From: Stagonosporopsis chrysanthemi
Taxonomy: Eukaryota > Ascomycota > Dothideomycetes > Pleosporales > Didymellaceae
DNA length: 64,000 bases
Direction of reading: 5' to 3'
Assembly: GCA_022560025.1 (NCBI GenBank)
Contig: JAFISE010000091.1
Location: 1 to 64,000 of the forward strand
Shown here: positions 11,143 through 20,135 of the stretch, one piece after another
How the letters are laid out: each line of letters begins with the position of its first letter
How positions within the stretch are numbered: the stretch's first letter is position 1
Translations under genes and position numbers: made by a program
Notes under the pieces: model-generated
What the model was told of the DNA's origin: nothing
Seen by the model: the letters and a program-made list of their open reading frames with translations, nothing else
The model's database searches: none

Positions 11143-12060
11143 TTACTCTCCTTTTACTCCAACCCCAACTATCCCCTCAAAATCCAAAAACAAATGCTTA
11201 TCCTCCCCACCCGCCTTCTCAACAGCAACCCTCTTCATGCCCCCACTAACCTCCTTCACCCACCCCTCCCTCCTTTCCTCGGGCCACTGTTGACTCAACA
11301 TTCCCAGCACAAACGCCATAGTTGTCATGAAGTTATCCGGCGTCCCACAGTCCACGCTAAACACCTCCTGCACAACGTGCACCTTCTGCAGCCCGACCCC
11401 CTCCAAGTGCTCTTTCACAAATGCCTTATCGTGCCATGGCTGCCCATTCATCATACCCGCATACAACTGCTCATGCGTCGGCATCTCCGGGCTGTTCTCA
11501 ATCTGCGCGTACGTCTCCTCCAGCAACGCAAACCAAGGGAGATATGCCCACGAGGTTATTGCCAGAGTTCCGCCCGGTTTGATCAATGTCGCAAGTTTAC
11601 CTAGGGTATCAGTCGGGAGCACGAAGATGGCGAACCCAACAAAGATGCGCGCGTAGTCCTTTCCTATCTCGCTCGCGGCGGCGTCGAGTTTCGCTCCGTC
11701 GACGACCTGCGTCCGCACGCCGGGCCACTCCTCCGTCTCTGCCCGCGTCGAAAGATATTCCAGCATAGGGGCGCTGATGTCGCCCGCTAGGATATCGAGC
11801 TCATCCCACTTCTCCCGCGGTTGGGCGGCATACAGCTCCGCCTCGACGGCGCCGGTGCCACACGCAAGATCGAAGATCCGCGCAGGTGTCGACGTGAGCG
11901 AGGATTGCTGGTTAGAAAGATCAATCATGATCTTGGCGAATGGGCGCGTTGCGTTCTCGGCGGCTTTATAGCGCTCTGCTACGTCGGTGGTTTGCTGCCA
12001 TGCAGATTTTATGGAGGCGTTGAGGGAATCGCGAGTTGTGGGTGGGGATTGGGTTGCCAT
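11143..12060 (-). CDS. SAM-dependent methyltransferase, class I
   Basis: Intronless, 305 aa. Motif I is FDLACGTG at 63-70; an acidic ribose-binding motif (ILAGDISAPM) follows ~25 residues later, and the post-I block is VVDGAKLD. The FVGFAIFVLPTD and IKPGGTLAITSW segments are the usual strands 4 and 5. The fold belongs to the UbiE/methyltransf_11-25 type, but nothing points to a particular substrate. It has no signal peptide, so it is likely cytosolic. It is convergent with RPC34 and in tandem with the GH76 gene. Confidence 0.8.
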   Translation of the reverse strand: MATQSPPTTRDSLNASIKSAWQQTTDVAERYKAAENATRPFAKIMIDLSNQQSSLTSTPARIFDLACGTGAVEAELYAAQPREKWDELDILAGDISAPMLEYLSTRAETEEWPGVRTQVVDGAKLDAAASEIGKDYARIFVGFAIFVLPTDTLGKLATLIKPGGTLAITSWAYLPWFALLEETYAQIENSPEMPTHEQLYAGMMNGQPWHDKAFVKEHLEGVGLQKVHVVQEVFSVDCGTPDNFMTTMAFVLGMLSQQWPEERREGWVKEVSGGMKRVAVEKAGGEDKHLFLDFEGIVGVGVKGE

Positions 12061-12820
12061 GGTGCGAGATGTTGGGTTTTGTTCTATATTGATGTAGATT
12101 GTGATGGGATCAATAAAGTATCCCTGAAATCTAAGAGAGCAAACGTTGTGCAGCTATGAGTACTGCTGCATTCGTACACTATAAGTATTAAATTCGACAG
12201 GGTCGGTTGGTAGTGCTTATGCTTCAGCGCCCTTTCAAGCAAATGCTGTATGCCGTCACATTCCAAATGAGCATATTTGGCGCGAGGCTAGAGTGGGTCT
12301 GAGTGTGTTGGAAACAGTAAGCTGCGCGAGCGGAGACATATGCAAGTGTGCTGACGGAAACTTTCGGTCTCGATCTTATGTGCTCGGAGACTTTGCCGTA
12401 AAGACGTAGGACTATATCACGCTCACTGCGGTCTACACATGGTGAGTGCACAGAAGAGATAGAATAATGACAGTTAGTTGTCAGTCCTGTGGCTTGTGGC
12501 ATAATCATATCATAACAGCCATCTGATCCCCTCTAAAACAGCCATACATAGGCAACCCTGTACAAAGCCTTTGACGAAGCCCCATGCACATCCATACAAA
12601 AGAAGTGTGAGCTTGAGCTTGAAATTGAGATCGACTTGCTCAGTACTCGGGTTTCTGCTTAGATACCGGGGCGACTGGCTTGCTGCTTCAGAGCGGAAGA
12701 CCAATGCTTGCCTATCTCTTGTCAATACTATAAGCGTCTGTCATCCGTGGTAGAATGTGGAGGAGTGAACGCTGCGATTCGTCTCGACAGCCAAACATGG
12801 CCCAAGGGGCACACTAAAAC
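12061..12820. other. Intergenic
   Basis: 760 bp between the methyltransferase start and the GH76 stop, both on the minus strand. It should hold the methyltransferase promoter and the GH76 3' end. No other feature seen. Confidence 0.55.
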
Positions 12821-14811
12821 TCACGGAACGGGATCAACATTGCTTTCATCCAGCTTCAAAAATTCCAGCATCGCACGCAGCACCGCAACGCCACTGCCTT
12901 GGGTCTCGACAGTTCGACCTCGTCCACGATCGTTCAGATCACGAGAACCGCTTGAACTGGTGTCTTGATCGTGGTCACCAGTCATATCGTGGCCCGCCAG
13001 TCGCTCTTCGTCCTCTTCTTCTTCTTCGTCGATGGATCTGCCGACCACCTCGTCGAAATGTGCCATGTAGCTGTCCGGCTTGTTCCTATAGTCCGTCGCA
13101 TTTGTCTCAAGCTTTGCCCTCAGAGAGCCTGCGCCGTCCGCACCTACGCCCCACCAACTGCCAAAGCGGCCTTGCTCATCCCTCGTCCGTAATGCAGCTT
13201 CCGCATTGTGCGTAACCCAGCTTGAATACTCCCTGCAGCTTTTCAGATGCAACGCACGTGTTTCGCGGCTTGCTGCGTAGGTTCTGCCTGGCCGGGCAGG
13301 GAAAGACGGTAACGGAGTGCAAAACGACGTGAGGTGGTGAAAGAAGATACCTTTGAAGGTCTGGCCATTTTGGTTGCATATACCAGACGGATCGCATGCT
13401 TCAGCCAATATTCCGTTCGCTCCCAGACCGGACCACTGTGAGAGAGAGCCTTGTTGCGATTCTGGTATCTGATCGGGCTTCTCGGGCTGAGTGGCGGCGG
13501 GAGCAAAGAGTCGTTCATCAGTCCAACCAGAAGCGCGAATGACGTTACGTACAAGCTCGTGGCCGTCTTCTAGATAAGTTTGCTTGCCAGTTGCTTCCCA
13601 TAGACCTCTTAGACCTGAGAGTACCACACCTTGATTGTAAGTGTACACCATGTCATTGCGTTCGTCGCATTCAGTCTTGCTGTGGTTCGTGCGATACCCA
13701 GCAATGTGAAAGCCATCCACGTAAAGGCCTTGGCTGTTCTTCATGCCGCTATTCTTGAGCCACTCGTAGCCGTCGACCGCATTGGCCAAGTAAACGGGGT
13801 CATAAGAACTGTCTCCCCTGATGCCATCGTCGCATTCGTTGCCATGTTCCTGCGCATGAAGAAGCTTGTCACTCGGCTTTCTGTCATGCTTGTCTTTGAT
13901 CTTGTCGTACTGTGAAAGAAATGGCGAGCAGTTTGTGTCTCCAGGAAAATGCAGATACATGCCAACACTTGCCGAAATGAAAAGCTGGTTCGTGATGGCG
14001 TTTTTGTACGGCAGCAGACGAGGGTTCCAGGTCATGCCTCCGCCGCAGAGGCGCCAGTCCCAGCCTTTCTCGGCGAGCTCGTAGAAAATTCGCGCTCGGT
14101 GGGCAAACGCTGGAACAAATTGACGGGCATGCCACTCGGGGATCGCCGAATCACGCTGTGAGTTAGAAGCGTAATGGCCTGTAGAGTGGCCCTCAATGAA
14201 CTGTACGCTTTCGAGCCAACCCAACACGACCCAAAGTATGTCGTCATACGCTTGCAATCTTATCGCAAAGTGGTCTTCGCCAAAGTAGTACGATGAAAGC
14301 TGGCCGAAGTATTTGTTGATTTCGTTCTCGACCATCTGCGCTTCGACATCGAGATTCTTGGACTCGTCAAAGGTACCAGGCATCGTGTATGTTAGTGAAC
14401 GTGAGAGCGAGGCTAGCGTTGCTGAGACATGAGTCGCCATGACCGCAGCAGTCCAGTCGATTGCAGTTGTGTACTTTCCCAGCCATATTGAGAAGTACGA
14501 GCTCTGCATTGTCTCGAGGCCATTGTGCAGGTCTTGGAGAATGTTGCTCGTGAAGGGAGAGTATGAGGAGCTGTTAGTCACAGGATCACCTCGAAAATGT
14601 TTCTGGGGGATGTTGTGGTTGCTGGTCCCGTAAACCCGTGTATGCACATCTGTATTAACATCAGCGATGTAGAGTATCGGTAGTGAGGCAACCAAGTACC
14701 TAGGCGAGATTGATCCGTGGTCTGTACCGCAGTTGCTGGAACACTGAGGATGCTCAGAGACAGGCTTGTGACAGTAATCAACTGTTTCAAAGAAAGCTTT
14801 CGCGACATCAT
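12821..14811 (-). CDS. Secreted GH76-family protein (alpha-1,6-mannanase/Dcw1-Dfg5 relatives)
   Basis: Exons 14700-14811 and 12821-14649, with a 50-nt intron (GTACTT...ACAG), give 646 aa. Exon 1 supplies the signal peptide (residues 1-28, hydrophobic core LITVTSLSLSILSV). The exon 2 body matches GH76: a YDDILWV block with adjacent Asp173-Asp174 (the expected catalytic pair), CGGGMTWN, YKNAITNQLFI, and a TYNQGVVLSGLRGLWEATG segment. Related proteins act on alpha-1,6-mannan or transfer GPI proteins to the wall. No GPI-attachment signal is seen at the C-terminus; instead there is an acidic, low-complexity insert (D-E5-D-E2) about 70 residues before the end. A start at 14842 in another frame would avoid the intron but lose the signal peptide, so I reject it. 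Confidence 0.85.
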
Positions 14812-15177
14812 GCCTTCGGTCGCTACGACGCGCTGGAGGCACTACATCCAGCGATTGTGAGTTGACGGCGGTTGTCGCAGCCGTAAAGAATTCGTGTTAG
14901 CGATGGGAAGCCGTCCTACGAACGCGACGGATAACAATGAATGAGGCTCAGGGCATGTGAAGTATAAAGTTGAGAGCAGTGAGTATCTCATGGGATGACG
15001 GGACTGAAGCACAGAATGAGGGCAGATCAGCCGCGAATGCATGAGGCGTCCTTCCCAAGACCGAGCCAAGGTCACCTTCCCATATTGAGATCGGCGGCGG
15101 CTGACGTTCCATAAAACGGTGGCTGCATGTCGTCGGGAGGGGTAGGTACATTTGACATGTCGTCCCTGCGCAAACAA

Positions 15178-15379
15178 GAGCGCAGTTGCTTATGAACGCC
15201 ACTGCTGCTCGTCCCACGCGAGATGAGATGGTTTGAGCACAGACCGGCAATTTTGCCGAGCCCCCCACATCTCACGCGCGCGCTGGCGCGATATGCGGCA
15301 CTCAAAAATCACGATCGCTCAACAGCCACAAAAGCTATCAGGACCCGAACAGATGCAAAAAAGATGATGAACAGAGTGG
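15178..15379. repeat. Direct repeat, copy 1 (~200 bp)
   Basis: Aligns along its length, same orientation and by eye about three quarters identical, with 16408-16618. Shared blocks include a GAACGC(C/G)ACTGCTGCT segment, TTGCCGAGCCCC(CC)ACATCTC, CAGCCAC(A/G)AA, AGCTATCAGG and the terminal GAACAGAGTGG. After that last block the copies diverge: copy 2 continues into a tRNA-like sequence, copy 1 does not. Confidence 0.8.
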
Positions 15380-15651
15380 TTACTAACGTATAACCTTTAC
15401 CTGTTACAAGCTATTTACAGCCTTGTTGCTATATTCTTTGCAAATTTATGCGTACTACAGTGATAGTCTATCAACGCTATATGTGAACTGACATGAGGCA
15501 TGTTTATAAAGACAGTTGCGTAAGTTGCTATGTAGATATATACATACTCTGTGATGCCAAACAATATAAGTATACACAAAGCTAACGCGCTCTCCCTTAA
15601 AACCTTCCTTGGCTTGCTGGATGGCTTCCTTAAACTGGTATGCTCGCGCTC

Positions 15652-16198
15652 CTACTCACGTTCGCTGAGAGCCTCGTCGCTGTCGTCAACATCTCCAATA
15701 TCGTCAACCATAATCGCCCCATATGCGTTATCTGCTGGCAGTGAGCTACGGCCATGGGGTATTTTGTCCACGTTCAGACGTTCGAGTTTGTTTAGCAGAC
15801 ACCTAACGTCGCCAGAGAAGTCCCTGTCTTGAGTTTTGTATGCCCAGAGCTCGGCGCTGCTGATCTTGATAAGAGACCCAAGACCTTGAACAGGCCTCAT
15901 GCGGGAGTGCGAGAGGCCTGGCGTTGTTTAGGTTATTTGCCAAATAAACTGAACATGCCGTAGATTGCAAGAAACAACAAACCTTACAAAGTTCCAGAAT
16001 GAGCGTAAGTTTGTAGTAAAGCCATCTAGCGACCGAATGCAAATAGTAAGGTCATGGCTCGAGCGACATAGACAGTGGTAGTCTACATCCTGTGTGAGCT
16101 GTTTACGCTTAACCTCCCGCTCCCAGCGTTGGCGTTTGATATCAATGAGAATCCTTTGACGGTTCCGCTCCGTCGCAAGTCGACGCAGCTCTTGTCGC

Positions 16199-16229
<31 letters not shown>

Positions 16230-16345
16230 CGAGCTCTTCCTGCTCTTGCTCCCGCTGGAACTCTTCTCGTCGTTGCCGCCTCTCGAGCTCTTTTTGCCAG
16301 TGCTGCTGGCCTGGAAGACTGTAGCTGCTCGCCCTCTCTAACGAC
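15652..16345 (-). pseudogene. Decayed copy A of an unrecognised gene
   Basis: On the minus strand a reading frame runs from about 16345 (SLERASS...) through a Gln-rich stretch coded by CAG/CAA repeats (about 16202-16245), then a block reading DLTICIRSLDGFTTNLRSFW, to a stop at 15928-15930. A second frame from ATG 15900 to the stop at 15652 begins MRPVQGLGSLIKISSAELWA and ends in an acidic tail. The same two blocks in the same order occur in inverted orientation at 18224-19174 (copy B). A GTAAGG donor after SFWNF hints at an ancestral intron, but no acceptor restores the frame, so I call it decayed. I do not recognise the family. Confidence 0.55.
16192..16246. repeat. CTG/TTG trinucleotide tract
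   Basis: Mixed (GCTGTT)n and (CTG)n repeats that encode a poly-Gln run in copy A of the decayed gene on the minus strand. Confidence 0.8.
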
Positions 16346-16407
16346 CAGCAGCCACAACACCACTTTCAGCCAACAAACAAAACACAATAACGAAGAGAGT
16401 GATAAAA

Positions 16408-16618
16408 AGTGCAGCTGCCCATGAACGCGACTGCTGCTTGTCTCACGCGAGGTAGGATAGCTTGAGCGGGGCATTCTTGCCGAGCCCCACATCTCGCGCG
16501 TGCTAGCGCACGCGCTCAGTGCGGCACCTCGCAGACACGAAAAACCACGATAACTCGACAGCCACGAACAGCTATCAGGTCCCAAACGAGTGCAAAAAGA
16601 ATGTTGAACAGAGTGGGA
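16408..16618. repeat. Direct repeat, copy 2 (~210 bp), fused to a tRNA-like sequence
   Basis: Partner of 15178-15379, about 1.23 kb away in the same orientation. Its right end (GAACAGAGTGG) is also the 3' acceptor strand and part of the T stem of the tRNA-Leu-like sequence that follows. The two copies flank decayed gene copy A. Confidence 0.8.
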
Positions 16619-16685
16619 CTCGAACCCACGCAGATTGCTCTACTAGCACCTGAAGCTAGCGCCTTAACCACTCGGCTGGATGGAA
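16606..16685 (-). tRNA. tRNA-Leu(CAG)-like sequence with unpaired acceptor stem
   Basis: On the minus strand the D arm (16661-16676, GCC/GGC with GAGTGGTTAA loop), anticodon arm (16643-16659; five perfect pairs; loop TTCAGGT, anticodon CAG at 16650-16652), long class II variable arm and T arm (16613-16629; five perfect pairs, TTCGAGT loop) are intact. The internal A and B boxes are good, and a T5 run follows the 3' side within 20 nt. The acceptor halves fail: 5' TTCCATC against 3' TCTGTTC pairs at only two of seven positions. It is therefore either a tRNA gene with a replaced 5' end or the tRNA-derived head of a SINE whose body is the adjoining ~200-bp repeat. Confidence 0.5.
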
Positions 16686-17116
16686 TGTTAGTGAATGTGC
16701 TAAACTGCATGATGTGATGTTATAGCTTACCCATCTGTCCAGTAATGTGGCTGATTGATAAAACTATTTACCCATTGAATAATTATATACCTATCACAAA
16801 AGTGCAGTGTGCAGTTCGTAGACGGCTTGCTGGGACTCAATGTAGCGCCTGAATTTTCCGCTCAGCCCCACATGCTTCCCATCGAGCTCCAGAATGGACC
16901 TCGGTGCCGTGCTAATAAGGAACAAGATTGTGACCAGTCTCTTACATATCTGGCTTTTGAGTTGCCGTGTCTTGAGGGACAATGGCTGAGATGACGTTTG
17001 AGTTGCCGTAGCCTTAAGGGGTGGTGGTTGAGCTCAGCAGCTATATGTCCCGAGCAGCGGTTGCGACCTGGAGAGTATGCTGCCTGCAGTCCAGCAGACA
17101 CGATCTTTGCTCGTAT

Positions 17117-17673
17117 TTACTCAGGCAGACCAAGCGGACCTGCTTCACCATCCCTAATAACGCCCCAATCGACAAGCTCCTCCATTTCCTTTCTCCGGTT
17201 ATCCTCCGCCTCGATGAGGGACTGTGCTGTTGTCTGGCTATGAACAGGATTAGCAACTGAGCAGGCTGAAGCATTGAATTGCAGCAAACTTACTGTTGAA
17301 GTGTTTCTCGTAAGAACTTGCGGTGCCGTTGGACCATAACCTCTAGCCGCTCAAGCCTCCACTTCGTGTTCTCGGGGCTTGCTCGTCTCAGCCTGTCTTT
17401 GCATGTAGCCTTGGTCGGTTGGCACTCGTCACGAAGGACACTGTAGTCGTCCAACTGTGACACTGTATCTGCGGGTTTCTCTTTTGCTGCATTTCTGGTC
17501 TTCTGTCGTTTCCGCTCATCCTTCTTTTTTGCGCGCTTGGCGTCAAGCCCATCACCATACTTCTCTACTTCGGCCTCCTCTCGTTTTCTGCGGTGGTCCT
17601 GGCTTTTTCTCGTTCTTTGCTCCCGAGCCTCTGTAAGTTTGCCGAAGGGTTTATGGTTTTTACGTTTTGACAT
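17117..17673 (-). CDS. Orphan basic protein
   Basis: Exon 17294-17673 starts with MSKRKNHKPFGKL and runs highly basic to ...RKFLRETLQ, where a perfect GTAAGT donor overlaps the only in-frame stop. With the TAG acceptor before 17237, exon 17117-17237 continues in frame (QTTAQSLIEAEDN) to TAA, giving 166 aa. The first ~60 residues are nearly all charged (K/R/E/D/Q) and probably helical. The C-terminal third is acidic-amphipathic and ends GPLGLPE. I do not recognise the family; the composition suggests a nuclear or nucleic-acid-binding protein, which is inference. It sits between two inverted decayed genes in a repeat island, so it may belong to a mobile or lineage-specific segment. A 106-codon extension upstream of the ATG is open but looks non-coding. 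Confidence 0.5.
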
Positions 17674-17687
17674 GATGGCGGCGAAGA

Positions 17688-17740
17688 CAGCGAGCCAGCG
17701 AGCCAGCGAGCGAGTGAGGCAGTGACGCAGCGAGCTGGGA
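17688..17740. repeat. Short tandem repeat, GCGAGCCA type
   Basis: Imperfect iteration of GCGAGCCA/GCGAGTGA/GCAGTGAC units just upstream of the orphan basic protein. Confidence 0.7.
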
Positions 17741-18104
17741 AGGCGCACTTTCCTGCATGGTATCAACCCCGCGCTCGATGAACCCGCTGGCTTTCCTCTC
17801 TTCTTCACCAACCCCGGGTAGCCGTAGCCTTGAGAGGCTGAGGCTGAGTCCTGATTGCCTCCCTTTTGTCCAAGGATGACGGGGCGAAGCAGTTTGTGTG
17901 ACCGCAATGTCGTTAAACTTCCCCCAGCGATACAGTCACACCTTGCCGTGGTGTTGGGGCTTTCTACTGAGATGACTGTACTATTCTGCAATATTACTGG
18001 ACGACGCGTGCGTCACGCATCACTGTTGCGTTGGTGAGTCTGCATCCCCTGACGCAATGCGCCTGCCTTTACAACCCGCCTGCCTCATCTGTCGTGCCCA
18101 CTCA

Positions 18105-18215
18105 CCGCCTACCAAGTGCTCCACACTCCCTCACTCCTGCCACCGAGTCCACCAAGTGCTCCACACTCCCGCCACCGAGTGATCCCTCGCTCCTGCCTAC
18201 CAAGTGCTTCCTCAT
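18105..18215. repeat. Minisatellite-like tandem repeat
   Basis: Successive copies of ACCAAGTGCTCCACACTCCC and CACCGAGT-type segments, period about 36-40 bp, ending just before the ATG of decayed copy B at 18224. Confidence 0.75.
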
Positions 18216-18223
18216 TCCCGACA

Positions 18224-19174
18224 ATGAAACGAAAGTCTTAATCGCTCGAGACTCGGAGAAGTCTGCTTGTTGGCCTGGCAAACTACAATAAGCAGAAAGA
18301 AAGAGAACCAAAGCTTGCTAAAGGGTATCTTGCTCGGCTGCAGGAGGCCCTCGACGACTCTATCATCACGGAACATGACGAAGCCTTTGCCGGTGCGCTG
18401 CATGATCTGAAGCACCAGAAGAGCAGCGCTGAACACCGCCAATACCGCCACAAGAGAACGAACCGCACGAAAGAGCCAAGGGTGGACAGCATTGCAAAGC
18501 CCATCAACATCGACGGCGACGACCACGACGACCACGACAACGACCACGAGAGCGAGAGGGCGACCAACCACAGTCTTCCACAACAACAACCACAGCTAGC
18601 ACACGATGTGGAACATCACTGTCTCGTATTGTGTAGACTTTCGTCGAACAAGGGTGGCACTAGTAGGATATCCAGATCTGGCGGTCGTGTACAGATTGAT
18701 CAAGACGCAAACTTCGAGCGACGACGGCAGGAGGGTCGCATAATCGGCCGCCGACTAGGTCAATTCACAACTGTGCGCGGCACGTGCTATAAACAACTCT
18801 CAAGCACGCAGCTAAATTGGTGGCGCGATAAGCCTGGGCAGGCAAGAATGGTCACCGAGACTAAAGAATGGATCAAAGGCCTTCCTGAAGGCAGCGACTT
18901 AACAATCTGCATCCGTTCACTCGAGGGCCTGACTACCAACCTGTGCTCATTCTGGACCTTTGTAAAGTTTGTTGTTTCTCGAAACCTGAGGCAAACTCGA
19001 TTTGTTTAGCAAATAAGTTGGACCACGCCGCTCCTCTCCCACCCCCGCATGAGGCCTGTTCGAGGTCTTGGCTTGCTCATCGAGTTCAGTAGTGCTGAGC
19101 TTTGGGCCCACCACACTCAAGACATGGACTTTTCTAACGACGTTAGGCGACAGCTGAACAAAATCGAACGTCTA
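18224..19174 (+). pseudogene. Decayed copy B of an unrecognised gene
   Basis: ATG at 18224 reads MKRKS and then TAA at 18239-18241. The same frame continues open for 256 codons to TAG at 19007: SLETRRSLL, an Asp/His-rich stretch, then DLTICIRSLEGLTTNLCSFW. After a short gap a second frame opens at ATG 19049 (MRPVRGLGLLIEFSSAELWA...). Both blocks match copy A (15652-16345), which lies inverted. The early TAA could come from CAA by a single C-to-T change, the kind RIP causes, though other origins are possible. The second frame loses similarity to copy A exactly at the left end of the inverted-repeat element at 19175. Family unknown. Confidence 0.55.
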
Positions 19175-19414
19175 CGAAGAAGCTCATTTGTTTTGAGCGA
19201 TCGCTGGTGGGGACCTTAGATTCCTAAGTTGGCTACAGCCCCCACAAAACGTTCGTTAAATCTTCTTGCGCAGACATGTAGTGTTAACTGCTCTCTTTTC
19301 TATACGCTGCTAAAGCTAAGTCCAAAGTCTATCCTGCAGGAATTGTAGCGCGCACAGAGGATTTAGTAAGGGTTGCATGTCAATCTGATCGGCCAAAAGA
19401 AACGAGCTTCTTCG
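19175..19414. mobile_element. MITE-like element, copy 1 (240 bp, TA-flanked)
   Basis: The left end (CGAAGAAGCTCATTTG...) and right end (reverse complement CGAAGAAGCTCGTTTC...) form terminal inverted repeats of about 30 bp, and both are bordered by TA (19173-19174 and 19415-19416). TA duplication is the mark of Tc1/mariner-type elements. Related copies end at 28271 and 51898. No transposase is coded in so short an element. It interrupts decayed gene copy B. Confidence 0.65.
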
Positions 19415-19416
19415 TA

Positions 19417-20135
19417 AACTCCAGAGCAATCAAGGCTGTCTTTCTTCGATATCGAGAAACAATGTAGTACTGTACTTGAATGCCAGAATACAACATCGGT
19501 GCCGTTTCCCTGTGAACCCCTCCGTGAGAGCGTTCTAGGTTGGCTATTCGGCCAACTTGAGCGTCCGAACTTGTGCACTGCTCTAACACAACCTCGTCCA
19601 CCCACCAACGCCTGACGAAAGTCGATACGCAAGAGGCTTTGGGACAATTGCTTCTACTCTATCGACAGATTTGACAGGTATCTGCACGATTTGAACACTG
19701 CGGCGCGGCCCGGTAATCTTTCTTCTGATGCAACTGCGTTGGCGAAACCGGAGATCCCAAGCCTTGAATAACCCGTCTCACGCCGACAGCTGAGCGTGTT
19801 AAACGATCGCTACCAAGTGCTTGTACCAACATATCACGTTTCACTAGAGAGTTCAGATTGGACCCCGACTTATGGCCAAGTCACGGCGCCCATTTGCACA
19901 AAGCCAGCGAGCACACATTCCATCACAATCAATTTTATCACAGCAAACAGACATAACTAAAAATTTGCATTTATCAAATTACACTGATAGATGTACACTA
20001 TACACACTTTGTCTGATCGATCTGATCACCAGAGATATCTTCCGTCCAAGCATGCGCTCCCAATGCGAACTAGAACGCCCTTATCACGAAACGCCATCAA
20101 AAGCCATGACTGCAAAACATACGTTCCCCTCTGCT
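19417..20135. other. Intergenic
   Basis: 719 bp between the inverted-repeat element and the PRP8 stop. No gene or further repeat recognised. Confidence 0.55.

Noticed and set aside
14812..14842. Upstream start for the GH76 gene that avoids the intron
   Set aside because: It shifts the N-terminus into a frame without a signal peptide; the spliced form gives a clear secretion signal.
16192..16246. CRISPR-like or functional repeat array
   Set aside because: It is a trinucleotide tract coding poly-Gln in a decayed reading frame.
17674..17991. 106-codon N-terminal extension of the orphan basic protein
   Set aside because: It crosses the GCGAGCCA tandem repeat and has no initiator ATG or plausible protein character; the ATG at 17673 is preferred.
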